In this document: positions 56,137 through 64,000 of the stretch, piece by piece
Layout of the letters: each line of letters begins with the position of its first letter
Position numbering within the stretch: the first letter of the stretch is position 1
Assembly: GCA_027488255.1 (NCBI GenBank)
Contig: JAIYBZ010000037.1
Location: 124,001 to 188,000 of the forward strand
Direction of reading: 5' to 3'
DNA length: 64,000 nt
From: Comamonadaceae bacterium
GTDB taxonomy: Bacteria > Pseudomonadota > Gammaproteobacteria > Burkholderiales > Burkholderiaceae_C
Translations under genes and position numbers: made by a program
The notes under the pieces: model-generated
Told to the model about the DNA's origin: nothing
Database searches by the model: none
The model's input: the letters and a program-made list of their open reading frames with translations, nothing else

Positions 56137-58179
56137 TTAGGCCTTGAGCAGTGCGGCGTGGACCGTGTCGGCCACGTTTTCTGCAGTGAAACCAAAGTGT
56201 TTGAACAGCACCGGTGCGGGGGCCGACTCGCCATAGGTGTCAATGCCGACCACCGCAGCGCAGCCGTACTTCCACCAGCCGTCGGTCGAGCCCATTTCCA
56301 CCGCCACGCGGGGCAAACCTGCGGGCAAGACCTGCTGTTTGTAGGCCACTTCTTGGCGGTCAAAGACGGTGGTGCTGGGCATGGAGACCACGCGCACCCC
56401 AATTTTGCGGTCGGCCAAGAGCTTTTGCGCCGCCAGTGCCAGTTGCACTTCTGAGCCGGTGGCGATGATCACGCCGTGCGTTTTTTGCATGCCCACTTCG
56501 CTGGGCTCGGCCAACACATAAGCGCCACGGCTGATGTCCCCCAGATCGCTCTTGGGCGCGTAGCTCAGGTTTTGGCGCGACAACAACAGGGCCGATGGGC
56601 GGCTGGCGTTTTGCAAGGCCACAGCCCAAGCCACCGTGGTTTCAGCGGTGTCGGCGGGGCGCCAAACGTCCAAGCCGGGGATCAAGCGCAAGCTGGCCGC
56701 GTGTTCAATCGACTGGTGGGTGGGACCGTCTTCGCCCAAGCCAATCGAGTCGTGGGTGAACACATGCACCACGCGCTGCTTCATGAGTGCCGCCATGCGG
56801 ATGGCATTGCGGCTGTAATCGCTGAAGGTCAAGAACGTGCCGCCGTAGGGGATGTAACCGCCATGCAAGGCCACGCCGTTCATGATGGCGGCCATGCCGA
56901 ACTCGCGCACACCGTAGTTGATGTGACGGCCGATGGCGCCGTCTTCGGTTTTGACCACATCGCCAGCCAAGTCGACGCGGAACGCGGGGGTGCTCTTGGT
57001 GTTGGTCAGGTTCGAGCCGGTCAGGTCGGCCGAGCCACCCAACATTTCAGGCAAGGCGGCGGTGAAGGCTTCCAGGGCCAACTGGCTGGCTTTGCGGCTG
57101 GCCACAGTTTCGGCCTTGGTGTGGGCGGCCACCACCGCGTCAAAGGCGACTTGGTTGAAGTTTTTCGGCAACTCGCCCTTCATGCGGCGCAAGAACTCTT
57201 TGGCTTGCGCGGGGAAGGCGGCTTTGTAAGCGGCAAATTTTTTGTTCCATGCCTCTTCGCGGGCTTGGCCAGCGACTTTTGCGTCCCAGTCGGCGTAGAT
57301 CTCTTTAGAGATTTTGAAGGGCTCGGCGGTCCAACCCAAGGCCGCGCGGGTGAGCTTGATTTCTTCCGCGCCCAAAGGCTCGCCGTGCGCTTTGGAGGTG
57401 CCGGCCCGGTTGGGCGAACCTTTGCCGATGGCGGTTTTGCAGACGATCAGTGTCGGGCCTGTCGAGCCGTTGTGGGCGCTGACTTTGGCCGCGGCAATGG
57501 CTTTGGAGACAGCCGCTGCATCGTGGCCGTCTACCGCGTCGATCACGTTCCAGCCGCACGCCGCAAAGCGTTGGGGGGTGTTGTCGATGAACCAAGGCGC
57601 CACTTTGCCGTCGATGGAAATGCCGTTGTCGTCGTACAAAGCAATCAGCTTGTTCAGTTTCCAAGCGCCAGCCAAAGCCACGGCTTCGTGGCTGATGCCT
57701 TCCATCAGGCAACCATCGCCCAAGAACACATAGGTGTGGTGGTCGACCACGGTGTGGCCGGGTTGGTTGAACTCGGCAGCCAGCATTTTTTCAGCCAGTG
57801 CCATGCCCACGGCGTTGGTGATGCCTTGGCCCAAGGGACCGGTGGTGGTCTCCACGCCGGGGGTCACGCCCACTTCGGGGTGGCCGGCGGTTTTGCTGTG
57901 CAAAGTGCGGAAGTTTTTGATTTCTTCGATCGGCAGTTTGTAGCCTGTCAGGTGCAACACCGCGTAAATCAGCATCGAGGCGTGACCGTTCGACAACACA
58001 AAGCGGTCGCGGTTGGCCCAATGGGGGTTTTTCGGGTTGTGTTGCAGGTGGTCACCCCAAAGTGCCACAGCCATGTCGGCCATGCCCATGGGGGCGCCGG
58101 GGTGACCGGAGTTGGCTTGTTGAACAGCGTCCATTGCGAGGGCGCGGATGGCGTTTGCCATGTGTTGTTGATTGGCCAT
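56137..58179 (-). CDS. tkt: Transketolase
   Basis: Thiamine-diphosphate enzyme of the pentose phosphate pathway that moves two-carbon ketol units between sugar phosphates. The 680 residues include [40 protein letters not shown], the TPP-binding [55 protein letters not shown], and the domain II stretch [22 protein letters not shown]. Length and order are standard. It probably forms a unit with the second gap gene downstream. Confidence 0.96.
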   Translation of the reverse strand: MANQQHMANAIRALAMDAVQQANSGHPGAPMGMADMAVALWGDHLQHNPKNPHWANRDRFVLSNGHASMLIYAVLHLTGYKLPIEEIKNFRTLHSKTAGHPEVGVTPGVETTTGPLGQGITNAVGMALAEKMLAAEFNQPGHTVVDHHTYVFLGDGCLMEGISHEAVALAGAWKLNKLIALYDDNGISIDGKVAPWFIDNTPQRFAACGWNVIDAVDGHDAAAVSKAIAAAKVSAHNGSTGPTLIVCKTAIGKGSPNRAGTSKAHGEPLGAEEIKLTRAALGWTAEPFKISKEIYADWDAKVAGQAREEAWNKKFAAYKAAFPAQAKEFLRRMKGELPKNFNQVAFDAVVAAHTKAETVASRKASQLALEAFTAALPEMLGGSADLTGSNLTNTKSTPAFRVDLAGDVVKTEDGAIGRHINYGVREFGMAAIMNGVALHGGYIPYGGTFLTFSDYSRNAIRMAALMKQRVVHVFTHDSIGLGEDGPTHQSIEHAASLRLIPGLDVWRPADTAETTVAWAVALQNASRPSALLLSRQNLSYAPKSDLGDISRGAYVLAEPSEVGMQKTHGVIIATGSEVQLALAAQKLLADRKIGVRVVSMPSTTVFDRQEVAYKQQVLPAGLPRVAVEMGSTDGWWKYGCAAVVGIDTYGESAPAPVLFKHFGFTAENVADTVHAALLKA

Positions 58180-58301
58180 GGGGTCAGCTCCGGGGAAGTA
58201 TTCTGGTAAACCCGAGATTTTAGCGGTTTAGCCAGCCGACTCGGCCAGCCGACGGGGCCCTTGGGGGCGTTGTCAGTGCCCTGTGCCGGGCAGGGAGGCG
58301 G

Positions 58302-59396
58302 TCAGTCCTGTGCCTCTTTTTGTTGCCGGCTGAGCACATAGCGGCGCATGGCCACCGCGGGCGCATCGGCGGACACTGAAAACTCGTACAACTCTTCTGG
58401 GGGTGTCGCGGCCAAGGCTTGTTCTTGCAGGGCCAAGCCGTCCACATCTTCTTGGAAGGCCACAAACAACTGGTCGTGCATGAAGCGGGTGGTGGCCGGG
58501 TCGTCTTGCACGAAGTCACGCCCATGCACGATGAAATAGTGGGTGCGGGTGGCGCTTTCCGGGGTGGGCATGTGGGCCGTGCGGATGCGGAATTCAGGCC
58601 GGTCTTTTTCAGGCAAATGGCAGTCGTAAAAAGTCACCGAGACCTCGTGCAAGCCCAAGCTGCGGAACTCCGAGCGCACCATGCGCGCGGCTTGCCCTGG
58701 GCCAGTCAGCCCGGTCGGTATGGCCCAGACCGGCGGCAAGGTGGTGGGCACCACCTGGCGCACCAAGGCAAATTGGCCCTCGCCAATCTCGGATTCAAAG
58801 GCGGCCTTGGCGTAGTCGGGGGTGCCAAAACTTTTGGCATGCAAAAAGCTCAAATGCGTCAGGTCGAGCAGGTTTTCGTGCAGCCGCACATAACTTGCTT
58901 GCAAGGCCAAATAGCCCTGTGAGCGCTCCCACTTGTCGTCCTCCATCCAGTCTTGTGGCGGCAGTTTGGACACATCGGCTTGATCGGCTTCGCCCATCCA
59001 GATCCAGACCACCGGGCCGCGCTCGAGCGTGCGATACGTTTTGACGCCGACATTTTTGGGGCAGCTGCTTTGCGAGGGCACTTCGATGCAATCCCCCTCG
59101 CTGTTGAAGCGAAACCCGTGGTACCCGCAGACCACCGTGTCCTCTTGCAATGTGCCCGCTGACAAGGGCATCGAGCGGTGCGGACAGCGGTCTTCGAGGG
59201 CCACCACGCGGTGGTCGGTGGTTCTGAAAAAGACCAAGCGTTTGCCCAACAAAGTCCGGGCCAACAACTCGCGTTGGATCTCCGCGCCAAAAGCGGCCAC
59301 GTACCATTCGTTCATGACCAACGGCGTGTGCCGATCAGCCAAGCGAAGGGACGCGTTTTGGGCCGCTGCAATGACATTTTGTGGGGGCCGGGTCAT
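58302..59396 (-). CDS. Rieske non-heme iron oxygenase, VanA-like alpha subunit
   Basis: A 364-residue oxygenase. The Rieske [2Fe-2S] motif is CPHRSMPLSAG (CxH) and CGYHGFRF (CxxH). The mononuclear iron site lies around HENLLDLTHLSFLH, with the two His and a later Asp. N-terminal NEWYVAAFGAEI and the overall size match vanillate O-demethylase and related aryl-ether demethylases. No reductase (VanB-like) gene is adjacent, so electrons must come from elsewhere. The ATG at 59396 has AGGAGA upstream and leaves about 27 extra residues before the usual family start. Confidence 0.86.
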   Translation of the reverse strand: MTRPPQNVIAAAQNASLRLADRHTPLVMNEWYVAAFGAEIQRELLARTLLGKRLVFFRTTDHRVVALEDRCPHRSMPLSAGTLQEDTVVCGYHGFRFNSEGDCIEVPSQSSCPKNVGVKTYRTLERGPVVWIWMGEADQADVSKLPPQDWMEDDKWERSQGYLALQASYVRLHENLLDLTHLSFLHAKSFGTPDYAKAAFESEIGEGQFALVRQVVPTTLPPVWAIPTGLTGPGQAARMVRSEFRSLGLHEVSVTFYDCHLPEKDRPEFRIRTAHMPTPESATRTHYFIVHGRDFVQDDPATTRFMHDQLFVAFQEDVDGLALQEQALAATPPEELYEFSVSADAPAVAMRRYVLSRQQKEAQD

Positions 59397-59513
59397 CGGA
59401 CTGTTCTCCTGGTGCAAGGGGGCGATCGGGGGCGGTGAAGGCTTCTCAAAGTTGACTTTAGCCGAGCCCAGGCTGGCCGTCTGTCGCCTGCAATTACATG
59501 GCAACATTCGGGC

Positions 59514-60311
59514 ATGAACGCCGCCCCAAATTCCGCCCCAAATTCCGTAACCACCACGTCCGCTTCTTTCAAGGCCCACGCCATGGTGTTGGCCGCGGGT
59601 CGGGGCGAACGCATGCGCCCCTTGACCGATGTACTGCCCAAGCCTTTGTTGCCGGTGCAGGGCCAACCGCTCATGCAATGGCCCATGCAGGCGCTGGCTC
59701 GCGGCGGCTTTCACCGGCAACTGGTCAACACCGCTTGGCTGGGTGAAAAAATTTCGGACCATTGGGGAGACCAGGTGCATTGGCCGGGTTTGCCGGCGGT
59801 GCAGTTGGCTTACTCGCACGAAGGCCGTGACTTTGGCCGGGCTTTGGAAACGGCCGGGGGCATCGTGCGCGCCTTGCCGCAATTGGCCGAAGTGTTTTGG
59901 GTGGTGGCCGGTGATGTGTTTGCCCCTGATTTTGTGTTTTCACCCGAGGCCGTGCAGCGCTTTATGCAGCGCGACACCTTGGCCCATTTGTGGCTGGTGC
60001 CCAACCCCGAACACAACCCGGCCGGCGACTTTGGGCTCTCGCCCCAAGGCCAAGTGCTGAACTTGCCCAAAGGTTCGCCCGGTTGCGACTTCACTTTCAG
60101 CACCATCGCGCTCTACAAACAGGCTTTTTTTGAGTCTTGTGGCCTGCCCCACGGCAACCCCAACGGCGTGGCGCTGGCGCTGGCGCCTTTGTTGCGCGCG
60201 GCCATGGATCGGGGCCAAGTCTCGGGGGAGACTTATGCGGGCGCTTGGACCGATGTGGGCACGCCCGAACGCTTGGCGCAACTGAACCCCCCTCCTACAA
60301 TGAAACCATGA
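59514..60311 (+). CDS. murU: Nucleotidyltransferase, MurU-like
   Basis: A 265-residue sugar-1-phosphate nucleotidyltransferase. The N-terminal MVLAAGRGERMRPLTDVLPKPLLPVQGQPLMQW is the nucleotide-binding signature with catalytic Arg and Lys; VAGDVFAPDFVF supplies the metal-site Asp and WTDVGTPERLAQL the second. It matches MurNAc-alpha-1-phosphate uridylyltransferase of cell-wall recycling, whose kinase partner AmgK is not adjacent here. About 20 Asn/Ser/Thr-rich residues (APNSAPNS repeat) precede the domain, so the Met at 59583 is a possible later start. The stop overlaps the next gene (ATGA). Confidence 0.85.
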   Translation: MNAAPNSAPNSVTTTSASFKAHAMVLAAGRGERMRPLTDVLPKPLLPVQGQPLMQWPMQALARGGFHRQLVNTAWLGEKISDHWGDQVHWPGLPAVQLAYSHEGRDFGRALETAGGIVRALPQLAEVFWVVAGDVFAPDFVFSPEAVQRFMQRDTLAHLWLVPNPEHNPAGDFGLSPQGQVLNLPKGSPGCDFTFSTIALYKQAFFESCGLPHGNPNGVALALAPLLRAAMDRGQVSGETYAGAWTDVGTPERLAQLNPPPTMKP

Positions 60312-61696
60312 ACGATTCCACCCTCTACGCCCAACGCCGCGCCCGTCTTGCCGCCCAATTGGGCGCAGGCGGCATTGCCATCATTCCCACTGCACCCGAG
60401 CGTCCGCGCAACCGCGACAGCGATTACCTGTACCGGCACGACAGTTACTTTTATTACCTGACCGGATTCAGCGAGCCGCAGGCCACGCTGGTGATCACCG
60501 CCGATGGCGAAACCACCTTGTTTTGCCAGCCTAAAGACAAAGAGCGTGAAATTTGGGACGGCATCCGCTTGGGCCCCGATGCCGCGCCAGCCGCCTTGGG
60601 CGTGAGTCGGGCTTTCTCGTCCACAGAATTGGCCACGCACATGCCCAAGCTGCTGGAAAACCGCAGCACGGTCTGGTACCCATTTGCCATTCACTCGGGC
60701 TTGGAGTCGCGCATCGATGGCTGGTTGCAGTCGGTGCGCGCACGCGTGCGCTATGGGGCTTTGTGCCCCGACCAACAACGCGACTTGTGCAGCCTGCTCG
60801 ATGAAATGCGTTTGGTCAAAGACGCGCACGAGCAAGACATCATGCGGCGCGCCAGTGCCATCAGTGCGCGTGCGCACATTCGGGCCATGCAGCGCAGTGC
60901 CGCCATGTTGCGCGCTGGACAAGAGGTGCGCGAGTACCACCTCGATGCCGAGTTGTTGCACGAGTTCCGTCAGCACGGTTCGCAATACCCCGCCTATGGC
61001 TCCATCGTCGCCGGCGGCGCCAATGCCTGTGTGTTGCATTACCGCGCCGACAAGGCCCTGATTCGCGATGGCGACTTGGTGTTGATCGATGCGGGGTGCG
61101 AGTTGGACGGCTATGCCAGCGACATCACGCGCACCTTTCCAGCCAACGGCCGCTTCACCGGGCCGCAGCGCGCGTTGTACGACTTGGTGTTGGCATCGCA
61201 AGACGCTGCCGTGGCGGCGACCCATGCCGGCGCCCGTTTTGTGGGCCCGCACGAGGCCGCTGTGGCGGTGCTCGCGCAGGGCATGCTCGATGTGGGATTG
61301 CTCGACGCCAACCAAGTTGGCAATGCCCAAGATGTGATTGAAAACCGCAGTTACTTTCAGTTTTACATGCACCGCACGGGCCACTGGTTGGGCATGGATG
61401 TGCACGATTGCGGCAGCTATGTTGAGCCCTCGCAAGTGGGGCAGATCAGCGAGCGCCGTGACCCTTTGAGTGGCGAGACCATCAAAGACCGCCCCAGCCG
61501 TATTTTGCAAGCGGGCATGGTCTTGACCCTCGAGCCTGGGGTGTATGTGCGTCCTGCCGCGGGCGTGCCGGAAAAGTTTCACAACATCGGCATTCGCATC
61601 GAAGACGACGCCATCGTGACCGCCACCGGCTGCGAGCTGATCACGCGGGGCGTGCCCGTCAAGGCCGATGAAATAGAAGCCTTGATGAAGGGCTGA
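60308..61696 (+). CDS. pepP: Xaa-Pro aminopeptidase (aminopeptidase P)
   Basis: A metallopeptidase (462 residues) that removes the N-terminal residue before proline. The AMP_N domain contains RDSDYLYRHDSYFYYLTGFSEP. The pita-bread catalytic domain has metal ligands in LIDAGCELDGYASDITRTFP (two Asp), HRTGHWLGMDVHD (His), LEPGVYV (Glu) and IGIRIEDDA (Glu). It is translationally coupled to murU by a 4-bp overlap and is followed after 3 bp by the MOSC gene. Confidence 0.94.
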   Translation: MNDSTLYAQRRARLAAQLGAGGIAIIPTAPERPRNRDSDYLYRHDSYFYYLTGFSEPQATLVITADGETTLFCQPKDKEREIWDGIRLGPDAAPAALGVSRAFSSTELATHMPKLLENRSTVWYPFAIHSGLESRIDGWLQSVRARVRYGALCPDQQRDLCSLLDEMRLVKDAHEQDIMRRASAISARAHIRAMQRSAAMLRAGQEVREYHLDAELLHEFRQHGSQYPAYGSIVAGGANACVLHYRADKALIRDGDLVLIDAGCELDGYASDITRTFPANGRFTGPQRALYDLVLASQDAAVAATHAGARFVGPHEAAVAVLAQGMLDVGLLDANQVGNAQDVIENRSYFQFYMHRTGHWLGMDVHDCGSYVEPSQVGQISERRDPLSGETIKDRPSRILQAGMVLTLEPGVYVRPAAGVPEKFHNIGIRIEDDAIVTATGCELITRGVPVKADEIEALMKG

Positions 61697-61699
61697 GGC

Positions 61700-62326
61700 A
61701 TGGCCCACGCGGCTGTCGTCCCCTCGGGGGCTGGGTCTTCCCGTCTCACGGGTCGTTTGCTGTCTATTCAAACAGGCCGCGTTCGGCCTTTGCAGGTCGG
61801 CGAGCGCAAGATCCAGTCGGCCATTGGCAAAACCCACGCGGTGGAATCGGTGGCCGTGGGTGTCTTGGGCTTAGAAGGCGATGAGCAAGCCGACTTGACG
61901 GTGCATGGCGGTTTGAGCAAAGCCGTTTACGCCCTGCCCGCCGAGCACCTGCCTTGGTGGCAGGCCCAACGCCAAGAACAGGGCACCTTTTTGTTTGACG
62001 ACCCCTTGACGCCGGGTTTGTTGGGTGAAAACCTGAGCCTGCAAGGCGTGAGTGAAGCCGATTTGTACATTGGCGATGTTTTGATGTTTGAGTCGGTGCA
62101 GTTGCGCGTGACCCAGCCGCGCGAACCTTGTGGCAAATTCAACGCGGTCATGGGCTACAGCCAAGCCGGTCGTGACATGGTGAAAAGTGGCCGAAGCGGT
62201 TTTTATTTGGCGGTGGACGTGCCCGGCGTTTTGCGCATCGGTTCGGTCTTTGAGGTGCTCCCTGGGCCGCGCTCGATCGGTGTGGTGCAAGCCTTGCAGC
62301 ACAAAGCGGGAAAGCATTTGCGCTGA
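61700..62326 (+). CDS. MOSC domain protein (YiiM-like)
   Basis: A 208-residue protein with a MOSC domain, a Moco-carrier-like fold. Motifs are GLEGDEQADLTVHGGLSKAVYALPAEHLPWW, GLLGENLSLQGVSEADLYIGD and the conserved Cys in VTQPREPCGKF. A short C-terminal segment (RSIGVVQALQHKAG) may be the 3-alpha extension of YiiM-type proteins, which reduce N-hydroxylated compounds. It follows pepP by 3 bp. The first Met has about 15 non-conserved residues; the Met-less run after it leaves no better start. Confidence 0.87.
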   Translation: MAHAAVVPSGAGSSRLTGRLLSIQTGRVRPLQVGERKIQSAIGKTHAVESVAVGVLGLEGDEQADLTVHGGLSKAVYALPAEHLPWWQAQRQEQGTFLFDDPLTPGLLGENLSLQGVSEADLYIGDVLMFESVQLRVTQPREPCGKFNAVMGYSQAGRDMVKSGRSGFYLAVDVPGVLRIGSVFEVLPGPRSIGVVQALQHKAGKHLR

Positions 62327-62425
62327 ATGGACGGCCCAAAAATCGCCCACATTTGTGCACAAAAGTCAAAAGCTTCCTCACTCTGCATGTGGGTTTCCGC
62401 AGTCAGTTGCCCTGCCGCCGGGGTC

Positions 62426-62461
62426 TACAATGAAATCGACACCAGCCGGGTTTTGGACCCG
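62426..62461 (+). promoter_or_regulatory. Possible promoter and leader hairpin of maeB
   Basis: In the 198-bp gap before maeB, TACAAT (62426-62431) is a good -10 hexamer, though no clear -35 lies at the right distance. It is followed by a 5-bp CGGGT/ACCCG hairpin (62447-62461). I see no known riboswitch in the remaining leader. Confidence 0.3.
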
Positions 62462-62524
62462 TCCCATCAGGCCGGTCGCTGAATTGCAGCGGGCCCAGCC
62501 TTCATTCCCATAACGGAGCACAAG

Positions 62525-64000
62525 ATGACCAACAAGGTTCAAGCCGAAGTGAAACGCGCCCAATTGCGCAAAGCGGCTTTGGAATACCACGAGTTTCCCA
62601 CCCCCGGAAAAGTGGCCATCGCTGCCACCAAGCAGTTGGTCAACCAGCACGATTTGGCTTTGGCCTATTCCCCCGGCGTTGCGGCGCCCTGCGAAGAAAT
62701 CGTCAAAGACCCCTCCAATGCTTTCAAGTACACCAGCCGCGGCAACTTGGTCGGTGTGGTGACCAACGGCACCGCCGTGCTGGGGTTGGGCGACATCGGC
62801 CCACTGGCCAGCAAGCCGGTGATGGAAGGCAAGGGCGTGTTGTTCAAGAAGTTCTCGGGCATTGACGTGTTCGACATCGAGATCAACGAAAAAGACCCCG
62901 ACAAATTGGTCGAAATCATCGCGTCGTTGGAGCCCACATTTGGGGGCATCAACTTAGAAGACATCAAAGCGCCCGACTGCTTCTACATCGAGCGCAAATT
63001 GCGCGAGCGCATGAAGATTCCGGTCTTCCATGATGACCAACACGGCACCGCCATCGTGGTGGGCGCGGCCATTTTGAACGGCTTGAAAATCGTCGGCAAA
63101 GACCCGAAAAAGATCAAGCTGGTCACCTCCGGCGCGGGTGCGGCCGCACTGGCTTGCTTGGGTTTGTTGGTCAAGCTGGGCATTCCTCGCGAGAACATTT
63201 GGGTCACCGATTTGGCCGGTGTGGTCTACGAAGGCCGCACCGAGTTGATGGACGAAGACAAGATCCAGTTTGTGCAAAAAACCGACCACCGCACGCTGGC
63301 GCAGGTGATTGCCGGCGCCGATGTGTTCTTGGGCTTGTCGGCAGGCGGTGTGCTCAAGCAAGACATGGTCAAGTCAATGGCCGCCAAGCCCTTGATTTTT
63401 GCCTTGGCCAACCCCAACCCAGAAATCGATCCGGACGATGTCAAAGCCGTGCGCGACGACGCCATCATGGCGACCGGCCGCACCGACTATCCCAACCAAG
63501 TCAACAACGTCTTGTGCTTCCCCTACATCTTCAGGGGCGCTTTGGACAGTGGCGCCACCACCATCACCCTCGAGATGGAAATTGCTGCGGTGCATGCAAT
63601 TGCCGAGTTGGCGCAAGCCGAGCAAAGCGAAGTGGTGGCGGCCGCCTATGCCGGTGAGCCTTTGGCCTTTGGCCCGGAGTACCTCATTCCTAAGCCGTTT
63701 GATCCGCGCCTGATGATGAAGATTGCGCCTGCCGTGGCGCAAGCAGCGGCGGACAGCGGCGTGGCCCTGCGCCCCATCAAAGACCTGGAGGCTTATCGCG
63801 AAAAGCTGCAAGGCTTTGTCTACGCCTCGGGCACCATGATGAAGCCGATCTTCACCGCCGCCAAACGCGCCTTGAAAAAGCGCATCGCCTACAGCGAGGG
63901 CGAAGAAGAGCGCGTGTTGCGTGCGGCGCAAATCGTGGTGGACGAGGGCATTGCCCGGCCGACCCTGATTGGTCGCCCCGCCGTGATCGCCGAGCGCATC
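62525..64000 (+). CDS. maeB: NADP-dependent malic enzyme, MaeB type (C-terminus cut by window edge)
   Basis: Oxidative decarboxylation of malate to pyruvate with NADP. 492 codons are present with no stop before the right edge. The malic domain shows [37 protein letters not shown], the metal site [18 protein letters not shown] and [21 protein letters not shown]. The NAD(P) domain has [16 protein letters not shown] and ALANPNPEI. After about residue 435 begins the phosphotransacetylase-like domain ([26 protein letters not shown]) that marks the long MaeB form of about 760 residues. ACGGAG precedes the ATG. Confidence 0.95.
   Translation, partial: MTNKVQAEVKRAQLRKAALEYHEFPTPGKVAIAATKQLVNQHDLALAYSPGVAAPCEEIVKDPSNAFKYTSRGNLVGVVTNGTAVLGLGDIGPLASKPVMEGKGVLFKKFSGIDVFDIEINEKDPDKLVEIIASLEPTFGGINLEDIKAPDCFYIERKLRERMKIPVFHDDQHGTAIVVGAAILNGLKIVGKDPKKIKLVTSGAGAAALACLGLLVKLGIPRENIWVTDLAGVVYEGRTELMDEDKIQFVQKTDHRTLAQVIAGADVFLGLSAGGVLKQDMVKSMAAKPLIFALANPNPEIDPDDVKAVRDDAIMATGRTDYPNQVNNVLCFPYIFRGALDSGATTITLEMEIAAVHAIAELAQAEQSEVVAAAYAGEPLAFGPEYLIPKPFDPRLMMKIAPAVAQAAADSGVALRPIKDLEAYREKLQGFVYASGTMMKPIFTAAKRALKKRIAYSEGEEERVLRAAQIVVDEGIARPTLIGRPAVIAERI

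Noticed and set aside
56476-58209. 577-codon plus-strand frame opposite tkt
   Set aside because: Gly/His/Val-rich shadow of transketolase with no family similarity.
60233-61837. 534-codon minus-strand frame opposite pepP
   Set aside because: Shadow of a certain aminopeptidase gene; crosses the neighbouring gene boundary.

Overview
The window looks like a chromosomal segment of a betaproteobacterium of the order Burkholderiales, most likely family Comamonadaceae (Limnohabitans/Rhodoferax/Polaromonas-like). The evidence is the protein families (TRAP carriers, a TctE-type sensor kinase, YaeQ, a DUF3717-DUF1289 protein, TopB with a SWIB tail), the high-GC coding style, and dense operons with many 4-bp ATGA or TGATG overlaps. 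It is mostly housekeeping and catabolic sequence. I see no prophage, transposase, CRISPR array, tRNA or rRNA. Genus-level placement is inference.

Layout. 1-9143: two divergent operons, a photolyase plus DUF2256 leftward and a nine-gene lipid and oxidative-stress operon rightward (glutathione peroxidase, FAD oxidoreductase, DUF1365, cyclopropane-fatty-acid synthase family, chalcone-isomerase-like, MFS, DUF3833 lipoprotein, SDR, NTF2-like). This gene set resembles photo-oxidative or singlet-oxygen regulons of other proteobacteria. 9182-14576: glutathione transferase, purB, yaeQ, a small DUF protein, a BepA-like protease and moaC. 14585-22473: a sugar island of the L-fucose/fuconate type (lactonase, aldo/keto reductase, FucU mutarotase, GntR regulator, DHDPS-family aldolase, three TRAP genes, PfkB kinase) with a likely GntR operator just before fucU. 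22480-24860: two exported serine hydrolases. 24910-27733: PglL-type oligosaccharyltransferase, type IV pilin and TerC, with a strong hairpin just before the pilin.

27862-33309: sucCD (with a palindromic 41-bp tandem repeat between the genes), argC, recA-recX with a LexA box, and a MarR regulator. 33422-36247: a two-component system and a glutathione transferase. 36280-41130: a small unknown gene, birA, a SET-domain lysine methyltransferase with a histone-H1-like tail, and divergently topB, whose product ends in a Lys/Ala-rich linker and a SWIB domain. 41131-43029: an acyl-CoA synthetase. 43119-51366: a LacI-controlled sugar ABC importer with a GH2 glycosidase and an unrecognised alpha/alpha-toroid protein. 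51609-58179: a DCC protein, two gap paralogues flanking a GMC oxidoreductase, and tkt; both gap genes carry GTAAC/GTTAC half-sites upstream. 58302-64000: a Rieske oxygenase, murU, an Xaa-Pro aminopeptidase, a MOSC protein and the start of maeB, cut by the right edge.

Most unusual items: (1) the eukaryote- or Chlamydia-like pairing of a SET methyltransferase with a SWIB-tailed topoisomerase, both with Lys/Ala-rich tails; (2) the lipid-remodelling stress operon; (3) the pilin/PglL pair with its 5' hairpin; (4) the shared gap operators; (5) the REP-like pair inside sucCD.
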